From Macrotrachela quadricornifera (Eukaryota; Rotifera; Eurotatoria; Philodinida; Philodinidae): DNA of 64,000 nt. Positions 43,280-54,475 of this stretch are shown piece after piece. The translations under genes were made by a program, and so were the position numbers. The stretch covers positions 206,447 through 270,446 of the forward strand of contig JAJEKB010020989.1 in NCBI GenBank assembly GCA_022393335.1, given 5' to 3'. Each line of letters begins with the position of its first letter. Within the stretch, counting starts at the first letter, position 1. The notes beneath the pieces were generated by a model that had not been told where the DNA came from, made no database searches, and saw only the letters and a list, made by a program, of their open reading frames with translations.

Positions 43280-43733
43280 CACTGAAAAAAATTTCCGAAG
43301 AAGAATGAACCCTGAAGAAGGGTTTATAACTGCAAAATCAGTTTATCAACACACTCTACCCTTTGATAAACCCTTTTTCCTCAAAAACGTGAGCAAGAGT
43401 TTGTCACCCGTTGCAAAACGTTATACCCTTGTACTGTTTTCTCTCTTGATAAACCCTTTTTCCATAGATTAACAGAATCAGCCCTTAAATGTTGCGCTCC
43501 TTATAAATGATGATAAACTATGTATTGAGGGTTGATTCTGTTAATTTATGGGAAAAGGGTTTATCAAGAGAGAAAACATCACAAGGGTATAACGTTTTGC
43601 AACGGGTGACAAACTCTTGCTCACGTTTTTGAGGAAAAAGGGTTTATCAAAGGGTAGAGTGTGTTGATAAACTGATTTTGCAGTTATAAACCCTTCTTCA
43701 GGGTTTATTATTCTTCGGAAATTTTTTTCAGTG
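43280..43733. mobile_element. Foldback MITE with CACTG ends, 454 bp
   Basis: CACTGAAAAAAATTTCCGAA at the left and its complement at the right begin arms of about 190-200 bp with very few mismatches, for example AACCCTTTTTCCTCAAAAAC and CACCCGTTGCAAAACGTTAT. A loop of about 55 bp joins them. CACTG termini fit CACTA/EnSpm-type or Chapaev-type elements; the flanks give no clear target duplication. Confidence 0.75.
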
Positions 43734-44998
43734 AACAAGATATACAAGAGACATTAATATATCAATTAATGATCTTTTCTTTGATTCTAATAAATTTAAG
43801 AGTTTCTTAACTTGTTTAGGTTTGCGTGCTACTGCACGGATTATTACAAGCATTGAATAATAGATATCTGAAAATATCTCAATCCTAATATATATTAGTT
43901 AGATTTCTCACAAGAGGTTATCCCACTTATATATGAAACATATTTTAATTTATACTAACAAATTCGTATCCGTTTTTTATTGTTCATCCTACAAAATCTA
44001 AAACTTCGAATAAAATTTGTGATGATGACACAAACGAATGTTATCTATTTCACGAATAGATGGTAATCTTTTAACTCAATATCTATTTAACATTCAATTA
44101 CATGAAAGTTCGATAGACTCTCGCCAATATTGGCGAGCGGCTATTGGAATTTCGCCAATTGGCGAAGTTCCGGCTACCCGGAAATACACACTGGGCGTAC
44201 TTCTAGAGTGAGGGTGAGGACGAAAATACGTCAACCCTGGTAGACCATGGTAGATCCTGATAAACCATGATAGACTCTGACAGACTCCGATAGATCCAGA
44301 CACACTCTGATAGATCCTTTATAGATCTTCTAAAGACTTACATAGAACTTATATAAATCTTTATAGATACTCTAGAATTTATATAGATCGTGCATATACC
44401 CTATATATAAATCTGTCGTATTAAGTATAGAGATTTTGAATTATTTTGTAATTCACTTCAGACATGAACTCTTTTCCATTGAATACTCTTTCATACTGGC
44501 AGGAAAGCCAATAGTTACCCGAAACACCTACGTTTTTGCCCGATGAATTAATACGACTGAATTCTCCAAGCACACATGTATGCGAACAAGAAAGAAATCC
44601 GGTTAGCACCGTATGTTTCTAATGTCTACACCAGCCGAAGATAATTTGACACCGGTACCACCGTAACTATGGTGATCCCTCTGTACAGTGAGGCGGTAAA
44701 ATTATCCAAACCGATTCTATGAGTATGAAAATGTTGAGACGAACAAAAAAGTTAACTATCATCATGGTTTCAGATGTGTTCATTAGTTCACTGGTAACCA
44801 ATGGATCGGTGACGGTGACACCGGTGGATCACCATCACAGTTGCATCCCTAGTAAAACCAAAACGCATACATCCAAACTCCAACCCAAACCCAAGCTCAC
44901 ACCCAAACTAAATACCCGAACTCAATATCCAAACTCACCTAACCCAAATCATTTGGGTTTGATGCATGTTTAGTACTCACCCTCATCTTCAAGATAAA

Positions 44999-45556
44999 AA
45001 GAAGTATTGAAAAACAGCCTTCTGTGGACTATGTCGACGAAAAAACGACTCGCTTTCTCGCACTGTGTCTTTCACAGCTTTGACACTAAAGTATCATGGT
45101 CCCGACACATTAAAGCAGGCAGCATGGTCAATTCGTACGAAACATCGATAGCTCGAACTGTTGATAAAAGAAAAAATGTAGCGTGACAGTAATCATTCTT
45201 TTCCTACTAATAAACTCATGCCAAGTCAGCACGATCGTAAACCTTCATTCTAAAAAGTATTTTGTCGTTTGGTAGGCACAGTATTACGACCTTATTCCAT
45301 CGTGTAATAAACCATGGCCAACGAACGAATACTCGATTTTCAGACGACCTTATTGTCGTTATTAACTGCATAGGAAACAATAAAGTACCGTTGTCATACT
45401 ATACTTATCAGGTGACAATTTACGGCTGAAAACTGTATGAAACAACAATATACATGATAATTTTTGATAGTCGTAGCGATTGCAATCATTATTCTAAAAA
45501 TATTTTGCATCTATCCTAATACGAATATCCATAGACGTTTTTTTAAAAATATCTGA
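44999..45556. other. Intergenic, nothing recognised
   Basis: No frame, RNA gene or repeat family was identified. Confidence 0.4.
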
Positions 45557-46175
45557 CAAGGGAACCTATCTAACTGCCGGAACGCTTTTAAGTCGAAACT
45601 TAGTGCATCTTATAGATCTTAGTGAGTTATGTTTATGGTAAAGAGGTTCGTGCCTATGGTTTGTTTGTGGCGAGATATTAGGGTTTTAGTGAATTTTCGC
45701 TATAAGACCCTACTTCTCCAGCGCAACCTTATTCTCGAGGTTTTGGCATGAAACTTTGCCCACATATAGATGTCAGCTAGACTAGTTTGCAAAAAGATTT
45801 CAGAAGTTTTCGACAAAACTTCTTCGAAATATGAAGATTTTAAAAATTGCATGCTGTACACATTATTTATAGAAAAAAGCTTATATCTTGCCATCCTCAT
45901 ATTTCGAAGGGGCTTCATCGAAAATTTCTGAAATTTTTTTGCAAACTAGTCTAGCTGACATCTATATGTGGGCAAAGTTTCATGCCAAAAACTCGAGAAT
46001 AAGGTTGTGCTGGAAAAGTAGGGTCTTATAGCGAAAATTCACTAAAACCCTAATATCTCGCCGGAAACAAACCACGGGCACAAACCTTTTTTACCATAAG
46101 TAAACCTCACGAAGGTCGATGGGATGTACTAAGTTTCGACTCAAAAGCGTTTCGCAAGTTGGATAGGTTCTCTCG
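45557..46175. mobile_element. 619-bp foldback element, diverged family member
   Basis: Arms of about 290 bp meet near 45860. The left end CAAGGGAACCTATCTAACT and the reversed right end CGAGAGAACCTATCCAACTT are alike. The sub-terminal CGCTTTTGAGTCGAAACTTA corresponds in place to CGCTTTTGAGC of the 618-bp pair. Flanks are TGA (45554-45556) and TAA (46176-46178), a near 3-bp duplication. Confidence 0.75.
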
Positions 46176-46540
46176 TAAGACATCATAGTAATACCAAATA
46201 AAGGGCCCTATATTGGTCAGTCAGGAAAAATCAAGACAGCCTTAAAAAATCAAGAGTAACTGAGACAAGTAAACACGCCGCGCGGCCTGAGAAAGGATCG
46301 CAAAAATCCATATTAAAGTCTCTCAACCCGTTTTGGAAAGAACCAAGATAGCCTACATGAGGTATTTGCTAATTGCCTCAGAAGCTAATCTTCAGGACAA
46401 ATGTACAGAGAATCATGTTCGATTCTATTGATAGAAGAGTAGGATAAACAGGTCTTGCGTTAGCTTACAACCGTGAATGTTGATGTATACCGTGGTTTCC
46501 GGTAAGAAAGCAGCCGCAATACGACATGTCCAAGCACACA

Positions 46541-47824
46541 TGATCTTTAAAAATGCGTAAAAACACGTTCAAACAGCGTAAACACGATGCTTTAACGGTA
46601 GGCCACCATAAAAAAAGCGGTATTTACACTATTTCAACGTGTTTTTACGCAATTTTTCAGAAAGCGTTCTACTGCGCTAAAAATTACTCTGTAATTACTC
46701 GTTAAAACGCGGAATTTAGCGTGATTTTACACGTTATTTTGTGCGTTTTAACACATTTCTTCGCGTTAAGTATACCTTGTCAACGCGTTAATCGCAGTAG
46801 ACAAGCTAACGGAGATAAAAATCGTAGAAATGTGGACTTTTCCGGATTTTATTTTCGTTTCAATTTCAACGCGTATTTCACCGTTGTCGTTTGGGTTTTG
46901 TCTGCCTAGGTGATTTCAACGTATACATTATCTGTATAGTGTCATATATGATATGACGGTATATGGGTCGTCAAATTGTACCTACTAAATGGAAGATTCG
47001 TAGCTCACATACGGCCGTAATAACATCGCTTACAATCGTGGTAATGATCGATCTCCGATAAAAATTTTATTTGCTTTGAATTCGTGTATTTAATAATAAA
47101 AAATAGGAGTCAAGTTTCAAAAAAAATAAAAATGCTTTCGATTGTAGAAAATCTATAAAAGAAAAGAAGAAATCTGAGATATTCCTATTATGAGACCTTT
47201 ACGTGAAATCATATATCTCTTATCGAGAGTAAGTAATCTCACTCTTTCTAGATTACAGAACCCAAACACACAAAACCCACAAGACAACGGTGAAATTGAA
47301 ACGAAAATAAAATCCCGAAAAGCCCACATTTGTTAGCATCATAAGTGAGCCATCGAATGGGTCAAGCAGTGTCACTGATGTTATGTGACAGAACGAAGAA
47401 AAAGATGCTCTTCACGGGACTCGAACCACGTATCTCCTGCTATCCGGGCAGTCGTCTTAGCCAGTTAGACCAGAAGAGACATCTAAATCTTCGTTTAGCG
47501 TCTGGATGTATTATCCAAGACGCTAACAACATTTCTACGATTTTTATCTCCGTTAGCTTCTCTAGTGTGATTAACACGTTGACAATGTGCACTTAACACG
47601 AGGAAACGCGTTAAAACGCATTAAATAACGTGTAAAATCACGTTAATTTCCGTGTTTTAACGAGTAATTACGGAATAAACTTTCACGCTGTAGAACGCTT
47701 TCTGATGAATTGCGTAAAAACACGTTTAAACAGCGTTAATACGGCGTTTTAATAGCAGGCCATCGTAAGAAAGCTGTATTTACGCTGTTTGAGCGTGTTT
47801 TTACTTGTTTTTTTTTAAAGATCA
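46541..47824. mobile_element. Palindromic element, 1.28 kb, with tRNA-like insert
   Basis: TGATCTTTAAAAA at the left pairs with TTTTTAAAGATCA at the right. Arms of about 300 bp contain many CGTTTTAACG and AAACACG motifs. A second inverted pair inside (about 46836-46900 against 47265-47335, with TTTATTTTCGTTTCAATTTC) marks a nested palindrome. The right side also holds the tRNA-like stretch. No protein gene. Confidence 0.65.
47407..47479 (-). tRNA. tRNA-like sequence, probably a pseudogene or SINE head
   Basis: On the minus strand there is an acceptor-like pair TCTCTTC/GAAGAGC (6 of 7), a D-stem GTCT/AGAC, an A box TGGTCTAACTGG, an anticodon stem CTGC/GCAG with a 7-base loop CCGGATA, and a perfect B box GGTTCGAGTCC. 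Position 33 is C instead of U, and the T-stem needs a bulge, so a working tRNA is unlikely. If read literally the anticodon would be GGA (Ser), but there is no long variable arm. GTTAGCATC/GACGCTAAC bracket the unit (about 47334-47544), which suggests it travels as part of a repeat. Confidence 0.45.
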
Positions 47825-47924
47825 CGTCTGTCTGGGAAGAGAATAAAACTATTTTGTCGTCATCTTTTAGTACTCGTGTATTCAGCGCACACAAAAATCA
47901 ACAGAAGAAAGACTCGTAAAAGCA

Positions 47925-48534
47925 ATGACAAACTCAATTATAGTTCTGATTTTCATCGTTTTGTTGATTTCAATTGCATCAAGTTTTGTACGAGAAGATC
48001 AACACTACGCTGAAACACAAAAGAAAAACCATAAGTGTGCAGCTCATAAAAATATAATTAAAGAACAATCAGAAGGCAAATATAAGAAGAAAGAAAATAT
48101 TTGTAACTTGCCGCGACATGATGGACCGAGAATTTCGGACATTGTTTTCGAAACTCTAGAAACGTATTTACATTTGTATTCAAGTTGCAGCAAAGTCTGA
48201 GATTTTTTCGCTTATCCAATTAATATGGAACAACCTGAGTCAGAGCAACCAACTTGGCAGACACTAATTAATGGTGAACGTGATTATAATAATTTTAACA
48301 AAAGTCTATTACATTTGAGCACAATGAAGAAAACACAAAAAAAACTCATTTGACATGCCGTTATAACGACAAAGATCAACATATTAATTTAGATGAATCA
48401 GATCAATTGATTATAGATTGGTTTTATTGTTGCTGTCCGAAAGAATTAATTAATCCAGAAAATAAAGAAGTGTTGGACAAAATTTTGGAAGTGGCAAAAC
48501 ACATGACACTGCCACGCTACAGGGATTTATAGTA
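47925..48534 (+). pseudogene. Small gene with signal peptide, apparently decayed
   Basis: The first frame (47925-48200, 91 codons) starts with a good signal peptide (MTNSIIVLIFIVLLISIASS) and then a Lys/Glu-rich, Cys-containing region. After a stop, further in-phase-looking pieces follow: EQPTWQTLINGERDYNNF at about 48230-48290 and, in another frame, THLTCRYNDKDQHINLDES to LPRYRDL (about 48335-48531). The pattern GE..(x)n..L-CRY.D resembles weakly the region ahead of the catalytic domain of prolyl 4-hydroxylase alpha subunits (CRGE ... L.CRY), but the catalytic part is missing. A spliced gene with an intron near 48196-48241 is not excluded. Function not assigned. Confidence 0.35.
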
Positions 48535-48789
48535 CGAACAAATAATCGTCGATGACTTATATTAACTTTTTATATCTCTCATTTTTGAAAATGATCTTTT
48601 GCCGATGCCGATTCTAAAAAACGTTTCACAACTGTCTGTTTTTTCATATCTCAATTGTATAGAAGAAAAGAATTCAAAACGAGTTCAATCGCGATTAAAC
48701 AGTCTATCATATTACAGTAAAAATTCTGCATAAAGTTGAGTTTGAAATCACCGTCGAAGTTAAACAAAATCCTAGTGAACAAATTATTT

Positions 48790-49180
48790 TCATCATGAGA
48801 AGGATATGAATGTGAGTGAAAGCTATATCTGAACTTATACCAACTCTCAATTCAAGAAAAACTAATATTGAAGAGGAGCACATTATGAAACATCAGGTTG
48901 TGCTGGATTACAACGAAGGAAAACACAATAATGAATTGTCTGACCAGCTATCAGTTTATTACGCATGCCTCATGCACTCGATGAATTTCCATCGAAAGCG
49001 ACATTTGAATTGATTTTTGGGATTATAGCAGTCAAGCCTTTGATAGCTCATTCCTTTGGCATGTTCTTATCAATGCAAGAGAAATGAAGATAAAGAAGTT
49101 GCAAATTTTGCATGTTCATCTGATAAAAGACGAGTGGCGTTAAGGGCACGTTTAGCCCATCATATTTTCAAGATATAATT
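48790..49180 (+). pseudogene. piggyBac transposase fragment, second copy
   Basis: The frame 48816-49013 contains KHQVVLDYNEGKHNNELSDQ, matching SQVVLDYNEGRQATDLSHQ of the relic at 4280-5635 and the family motif before the third catalytic Asp. It is followed by FGIIAVKPLIAHSF-like sequence broken by stops and by a tail near 49085-49165. The N-terminal two thirds are absent. Terminal repeats were not found. Confidence 0.7.
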
Positions 49181-49457
49181 ATATGAGTGTTACAAGGTTG
49201 GTATGAACTACAAATCTAGCACAGTCATTTTCCTTGAAATCACTTCCGGGTTTTTGATCTCCGTATCCCTCTACGAGGTTTCGAAAAAAAAAATTTTCGA
49301 AATTTGTTTTCTCGAAGTAGTTAGGATTATCAAATCGGCTGCGCTGATCACGAATATCGCTATCTCAAACTTTATAAATGTAATATTGAAAAATTAGATC
49401 ATTCATTCATATGTGAATTTTGAGGTCCAAACCAAGTTTTCGACTCTTCTTTCACGT

Positions 49458-49656
49458 TAGGGATGCACCAGTTTTAGTCATGAGTGGTGAACTGGTACCA
49501 GCCATGACTGGTCACCCAGTCGGACTGGATCCCAGTCTGGCTGGGTACCCAATCCTTCTGAGGTATCCAGTCCGACTGGGTAACTCAGAAGGACTTGGGT
49601 GACCATTCATGGCTGGGACCAGTCCACCAGTCATGACTGGAACTGATGCATCCCTA
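49458..49656. mobile_element. hAT-like MITE, 199 bp
   Basis: TAGGGATGCACCAGTT at the left and AACTGATGCATCCCTA at the right. Flanks TTTCACGT (49450-49457) and TTTCACAT (49657-49664) agree at 7 of 8. The interior repeats the palindromes GTCATGAC and CCAGTCnnACTGG. The opposite arm of the host palindrome (about 51210) shows the uninterrupted site CTACACGTGAAAGAAG. Confidence 0.85.
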
Positions 49657-49881
49657 TTTCACATGTAGTTGTATCTAGAAGAACTGGAAAAGCATTTTTC
49701 AGTGCAAAATTATAATCTCTATCGAATATGGATGAATAAAGGCCACTTGAAATGCTTAGTTACTTAGGACAGAGAAATAGGATCAGAATCACAATAGAAT
49801 AATCATATATGCCCCTTCTTCTAGAGATCCTAGCACACTGAACAAATTTGAACTTGAGTGAAACTATATCAGTTCGACTTA

Positions 49882-50499
49882 CGAGGGAAGGTCACCAACT
49901 TAAAAATCGCTTTTGAGCTGATACTTCGTGCATAAGTAGACCTTAGTGAGACTAGTAAAAGTCTAAAATGGTAAGGGCTAATAGGCCTTTCTTTCCGAGT
50001 TATGGTCATTTCACTGAAATTTCAGCCTGTACCTGGGCACATACTCAAAAATCGAATGACCGTATTTCGACCTGAATTTTTGTCGATACGTAGGTCTAGC
50101 AATAGCTAGTAGTTCCTAAAAATTTCAGATCAATCGAATGCTTTCTTCACGAGATAATAAGTATTCAAAAAATACTCGGATTTCAACATTGAATCATGAA
50201 AATCTGTTTTTTTTGAATACTTATTATCTCGTGAAGAAAGCATTCGATTGATCTGAAATTTTTAGGAACTACTAGCTATTGCTAGACCTACGTATCGACA
50301 AAAATTCAGGTCGAAATATGGTCATTCGATTTTTGAGTATGTGCCCAGGTACAGGCTGAAATTTCAGTAAAATGACCATAACTCGGAAAGAAAGGCCTAT
50401 TAGCCCTTATCATTTTAGACTTTTACTAGTCTCACTAAGGTCTACTTATGCACGAAGTATCAGCTCAAAAGCGATTTTTAAGTTGGTGACCTTTCCTCG
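49882..50499. mobile_element. 618-bp foldback element, copy 2
   Basis: It has the same ends and length as copy 1 (19535-20152), starting CGAGGGAAGGTCACCAACTT. TTA lies on both sides (49879-49881 and 50500-50502). The arms match each other better than they match copy 1, as expected when each copy spread from its own parent. Confidence 0.85.
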
Positions 50500-51429
50500 T
50501 TAGTTTTTTGATGCTTTATCCAAATATGTACTCGAAAGCATTAAAAAGGGTTGATATCAAGTTGAAAATCATGATATACCGGCAAAATTCCCTATTTTTA
50601 CACTTATTTCGAGATATTGACAACCAAAACTCAATTTTCACGCAAAATAAACATGATATTCGGAACCAGCATCAGATAATGTGTATATTTTCTGAAAAAT
50701 ATTTTTTCTCGAAAATTCGATTGATGGGGAACCTCAGAAGAAAATTGAGTACACAGAGCTGAGGCCCTCTACGGGAGATTTTCGACAAAAAATATATTTT
50801 GATGGAATTTATATCATCTGACGCTGATTCCGAGTATCACGTTTATTTTGCATGAAATTTAAGTTTTGGTGATCGAAATCTCAATGTACGAGGGAAAAAA
50901 TAGAATTTTTCTGGTATAAGTTTTCGACCTGATGCCGGCCTTTTCTAATGCTTTTGATTTCATATTTGCCTAGAGCATGAAAAACTGCATCGAGTTGATA
51001 TGGTCTCACTTGGGTTCAAAAGCGTTCAGTGTACTGGGAGTACTGTAACAAGCCACAGTTACGGTTTCTATATCCTCAACCTGGTCGTATTTCATCGTGA
51101 AATGTTGTTGAATATTTTTTATGATGTTTATTCATCTAGATTCAGATACAGGTTATAATTTTGCACCGAATAATGCTTTTCCAGTTCTTCTAGATATGAC
51201 TACACGTGAAAGAAGAGTCGAAAACTTGGTTTAGACCTCAAAATTTACATATAAATAAATGATCTAATTTTTCAATATTACATTTACGAAGTTTGAGATA
51301 GCGATATTTGTGACCAATGTAGCCGACTTGATAATCCTAGCTACTTCGAGAAAACAAATTTCGAACAGTTTTTTTTCGAATATTCGTAGGGGGACGAAGA
51401 TCCAGAACTCGAAAGTAGTGTTTCATCTG

Positions 51430-52040
51430 CTGGGTGTGGGTGCCCTCCCAAAATTTCGATTCACCCTCCCGAAAATATACAGTTAATTTCGTAAAAATTC
51501 AAAACGCATCTTTCCCTTGTTTCTTTTATTACTGTTGACCCTGATAAAGTTAAACTGACCTAGTTTTTACATAGCCTAACTAATTTGATCATATTTATTT
51601 ATTCATCCTTGTCTTAAATTGACGTTATTACGTTTAGTCGAAAGGAGTCATATTGATCATTGTCTTATTCTCGATACTTTCGTCTATAGTCACGTATAAA
51701 TCAGTGATAATATAGCTTGTCTTATTTGAATAGAAACAAACGGTGCTGAGTTATATGAATACTATTCATATAACTCAGTTCGACTATTCATTGAATAGTT
51801 GATTTCTCGTAATGAGATACAATAACAGACTGAAAAGAATGAAAATGAGAAAAACAATTTTTCTCTCAGGCTAATTTTTCTGCCGGTTCGCATACTTTAC
51901 AGTGAACATATCTTTTCTATTCAACTTCATTATCACTCATCTCTAAATAAATGTCACCGGGACAAAAATCTCTTTTCATATTTTAAAAGAAAAGAAAATG
52001 TAGAAGAATCTGACAATAATTCAACAAAAAAAAGAGATAA
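51430..52040. other. Intergenic with a 33-bp perfect palindrome
   Basis: At 51746-51778 CTGAGTTATATGAATA and its exact complement flank a single C. CACCCTCCC-type motifs lie near 51450-51480. No gene is seen. Confidence 0.6.
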
Positions 52041-53307
52041 ATGATAATTCAAACAGTGTTGTAAATGATAATTCAAACAGTGTTGTAAATGATAGTTCAA
52101 ATAATATTGTAAATGATAATATAACGAATATACATGTACTTTCAAACACTGCATCATCATGTGATATTCAATCAAATATTAATAAAGATTGTTCATTATC
52201 CACAAAACGTACATATCAAAAATGGTATTCACAAGATTATAAGTGTCCTGTCTATGAACCAAACAAAGGTGGATTTTGTTACATATGTCGTGATAATTGG
52301 AAACCAACAACACCATTCTATTCTGAGATAAATACAAGAACTAGAGGTGTTTTCACCACACAGCCATTTATCAATTGGAAACATGCACCTGGTCAAGCTG
52401 GTCCTTTAAAAAGACATCCAGCATCCACTTATCATAAAATAGCTGTACAAAATTTATCATTTATGAACGAAGAAGGATCAGTAGCACAACAATTATTTAA
52501 TGTTAATGAATTAGAACGGCAAGAAAATCGTCAAAAATTTGGTGATTTATTAGATGCTGCGTATTTTTTATTTAAACATGAACTTCCACAAACAATATTA
52601 TATACACCATTACTGGAATTATTATCAAAAATTGATCATAGTAAAAAGTTATTAACATTTTTTGATAAATGTGAAAATAATGTCACCTATGATAGCAAAC
52701 AAACCGTAACAGAATTATTAGAATCAATTATTGAAGTAATAGATGAACAAATTGTAACAAAAATTCGTGAATCACAAGTTATTTCAATTATGGCCGACGA
52801 AGGCATCGATATAAATCATCGTCAAAACTTATCAATTTATATACATTATTGTAATCAAGATACAGGTAAGTGTATTCTTGCTCTATATTGACTCGTGCGT
52901 GCTCGAAATTTTTAATAATCTATAATACTTATATGAGATATTTTGGAGAATCATTGTATAAACAAAAGGAAAAAAATTTACCTTCGATTTTCCATGCTGT
53001 TGGTTATGGTAAGAAAATCTTGTCTGAAGCCGGAAGGAGATGATGACGCTGTTTTGTATTCAAAAAATACTGTTTTTTTAAGAGAAATCTACTTACGCGA
53101 AATATTTACACTTTCTAGGTGAACCAATAGAATCATTTATTACCTTATTAAGAATAAAAGATAAGGATGCACAAGCAATACTTGATAGTATTGTTAAAGA
53201 ATTAAAATCTAAAAATATTGATTTAACAAAAATTCGTTTTACTGATTTTGATGATGTATCAGTTTTTAGTGATGAATTTAATGGTGTATCAGCAAAATTT
53301 CGTCAGA

Positions 53308-53666
53308 TAGAAAGGGTCTTCCAAAATAACCCGGCGATAAGAAATGTAAATATCTTCATTGTGGTTCGAGCAAACGAGCTGATTTTTTTTTCAATAATAG
53401 AGTAATATTCAAGCTTTATATTCATAAAGACATGCCTAGAGAGATCCTTTGTTTAATATATTATTCTTTTTCTTATCTGTGAAAAAGTAAAATTTTTTTG
53501 TTGGGGTCAATATTGATATTTAACAAAAGTCTCTCTAGGTATATCTTTATGGATATAAACTTTGAATAAGTCCATATCATTGATAAAAAAAATCAGCTCG
53601 TTTGCTGGAGCCACAATGAAGATATTTAAATTTCTTATCGTCGGGTTATTTATGGAACACCCTGTA
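53308..53666. mobile_element. Mariner-like MITE, about 360 bp
   Basis: The right end read in reverse starts TACAGGGTGTTCCATAAATA and the left TAGAAAGGGTCTTCCAAAAT. The arms of about 85 bp stay paired through AACCCGnCGATAAGAAATnT and CAAACGAGCTGATTTTTTTT. TA stands at both ends. It shares ATCAGCTCGTTTGCT with the MITE at 7938-8050. It sits in the hAT transposase relic and disrupts its frame. Confidence 0.8.
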
Positions 53667-54475
53667 TTCAGATTCAGTATTATTTATTCATTGTCGCGAA
53701 TATATACTACAGCTATGTTTACTATCAGCATGTGACGATATATCTGGAGTAAAAGAAAGTGTTTTAACATTGAAATCATTATTCAATTTTATTAATCGCT
53801 CATCAATCAGATTAGCACTTTTTAATGATATTCAAACATTATTAAACCATCCACAATTAAAATTAATTAAACCTGGTGATACACGATGGTTATCATATTA
53901 TCGATGTATTAATGCTGTTATTCGTTGTTATGTACCAATAATGATAACATTAGAACATATTGCTAATGACATAGGTAAAGAAAGTCCAGATGCATCAGGC
54001 CCGCTTTCAATTTTACAAGATTAATCAATAATATTTATATTACATAGTTTAGAACCAATTCTTGAAGCGTTTTCAATAATATCAAAACCCATACAAACAA
54101 AAAATGGTGATTTTAACCAACTTGAACAATCAATGTTTGATACACTGTTACGATTAGAAGAATCGAAAGACATTAATACTACTGATTATAAAAAAAATAT
54201 TGGAGATTGTTAATAATTTAAAGACATTAGCATCTAATAATATAATCGTATAACATGTTCAACAACAAAAACAAATGAAATTAGTTTAGAACAAGTATTT
54301 AATGATAAAATAGTCAAATTTATTAATAAAATTATATTAAGCATAACAGTTCGATTTGAATCAAATGTGTTAAACTTTCTCAATTGTTTTCGTATATTTG
54401 CTGTTTCTGAATTAACTAATGAACAACATTATGGGTATGAAAGACATTGATATAATCGAACAACAATTTCCTAAC

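Larger units (their letters stand above)
42247..44851. mobile_element. hAT-like element, 2.6 kb, core of nest 2
   Basis: It is flanked by a perfect 8-bp duplication GTAAAACC (42239-42246 and 44852-44859). The ends are TAGAAATGCGATGGTGACGG and, reversed, TAGGGATGCAACTGTGATGG. The sub-terminal inverted arms run several hundred bp (for example GGATTACAAAGTCATTCAAAA near 42645 against its diverged complement near 44440). No transposase frame. It carries an array of TTCGCCAATTGGCGAA motifs and the foldback at 43280-43733. Confidence 0.85.
41955..44972. mobile_element. hAT-like element, 3.0 kb, second shell of nest 2
   Basis: The ends TAGACATGCACCAAA and TTTGATGCATGTTTA are complementary with a few differences. 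Flanks CTATTCAC (41947-41954) and GTACTCAC (44973-44980) agree at 6 of 8. Inside each end lies a run of TTTGGGTTTGAGTTTGGGTA-like repeats (41965-42110) with the complementary run at 44880-44965. The element 42247-44851 is inserted in it. Confidence 0.65.
41849..44998. mobile_element. Outer shell of nest 2, CTTGAGGGTG ends
   Basis: CTTGAGGGTGGGTGTGGGG at the left pairs loosely with CACCCTCATCTTCAAG at the right. Only about 105 bp (left) and 26 bp (right) belong to this shell; the rest is the inserted 41955-44972 element. Relatives: 15582-15643 and possibly near 21660. Confidence 0.45.
49220..51425. mobile_element. Palindromic element, 2.2 kb, with two insertions
   Basis: The arms pair across a centre near 50745 in the present sequence. 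Left blocks TTGATCTCCGTATCCCTCTACGA, AAATTAGATCATT and TCTAGAAGAACTGGAAAAGC are matched in reverse near 51385, 51265 and 51180. The inner arms (50515-50985) pair through AAAATAAACATGATATTCGG and its complement. The left arm is interrupted by a hAT MITE (49458-49656) and by the 618-bp foldback (49882-50499); the right arm keeps the empty version of each site. No protein is encoded. Confidence 0.7.

Noticed and set aside
47345..47596. Plus-strand 83-codon frame
   Set aside because: It overlaps the minus-strand tRNA-like sequence and the arm of a palindromic element; it is a side effect of the repeat.
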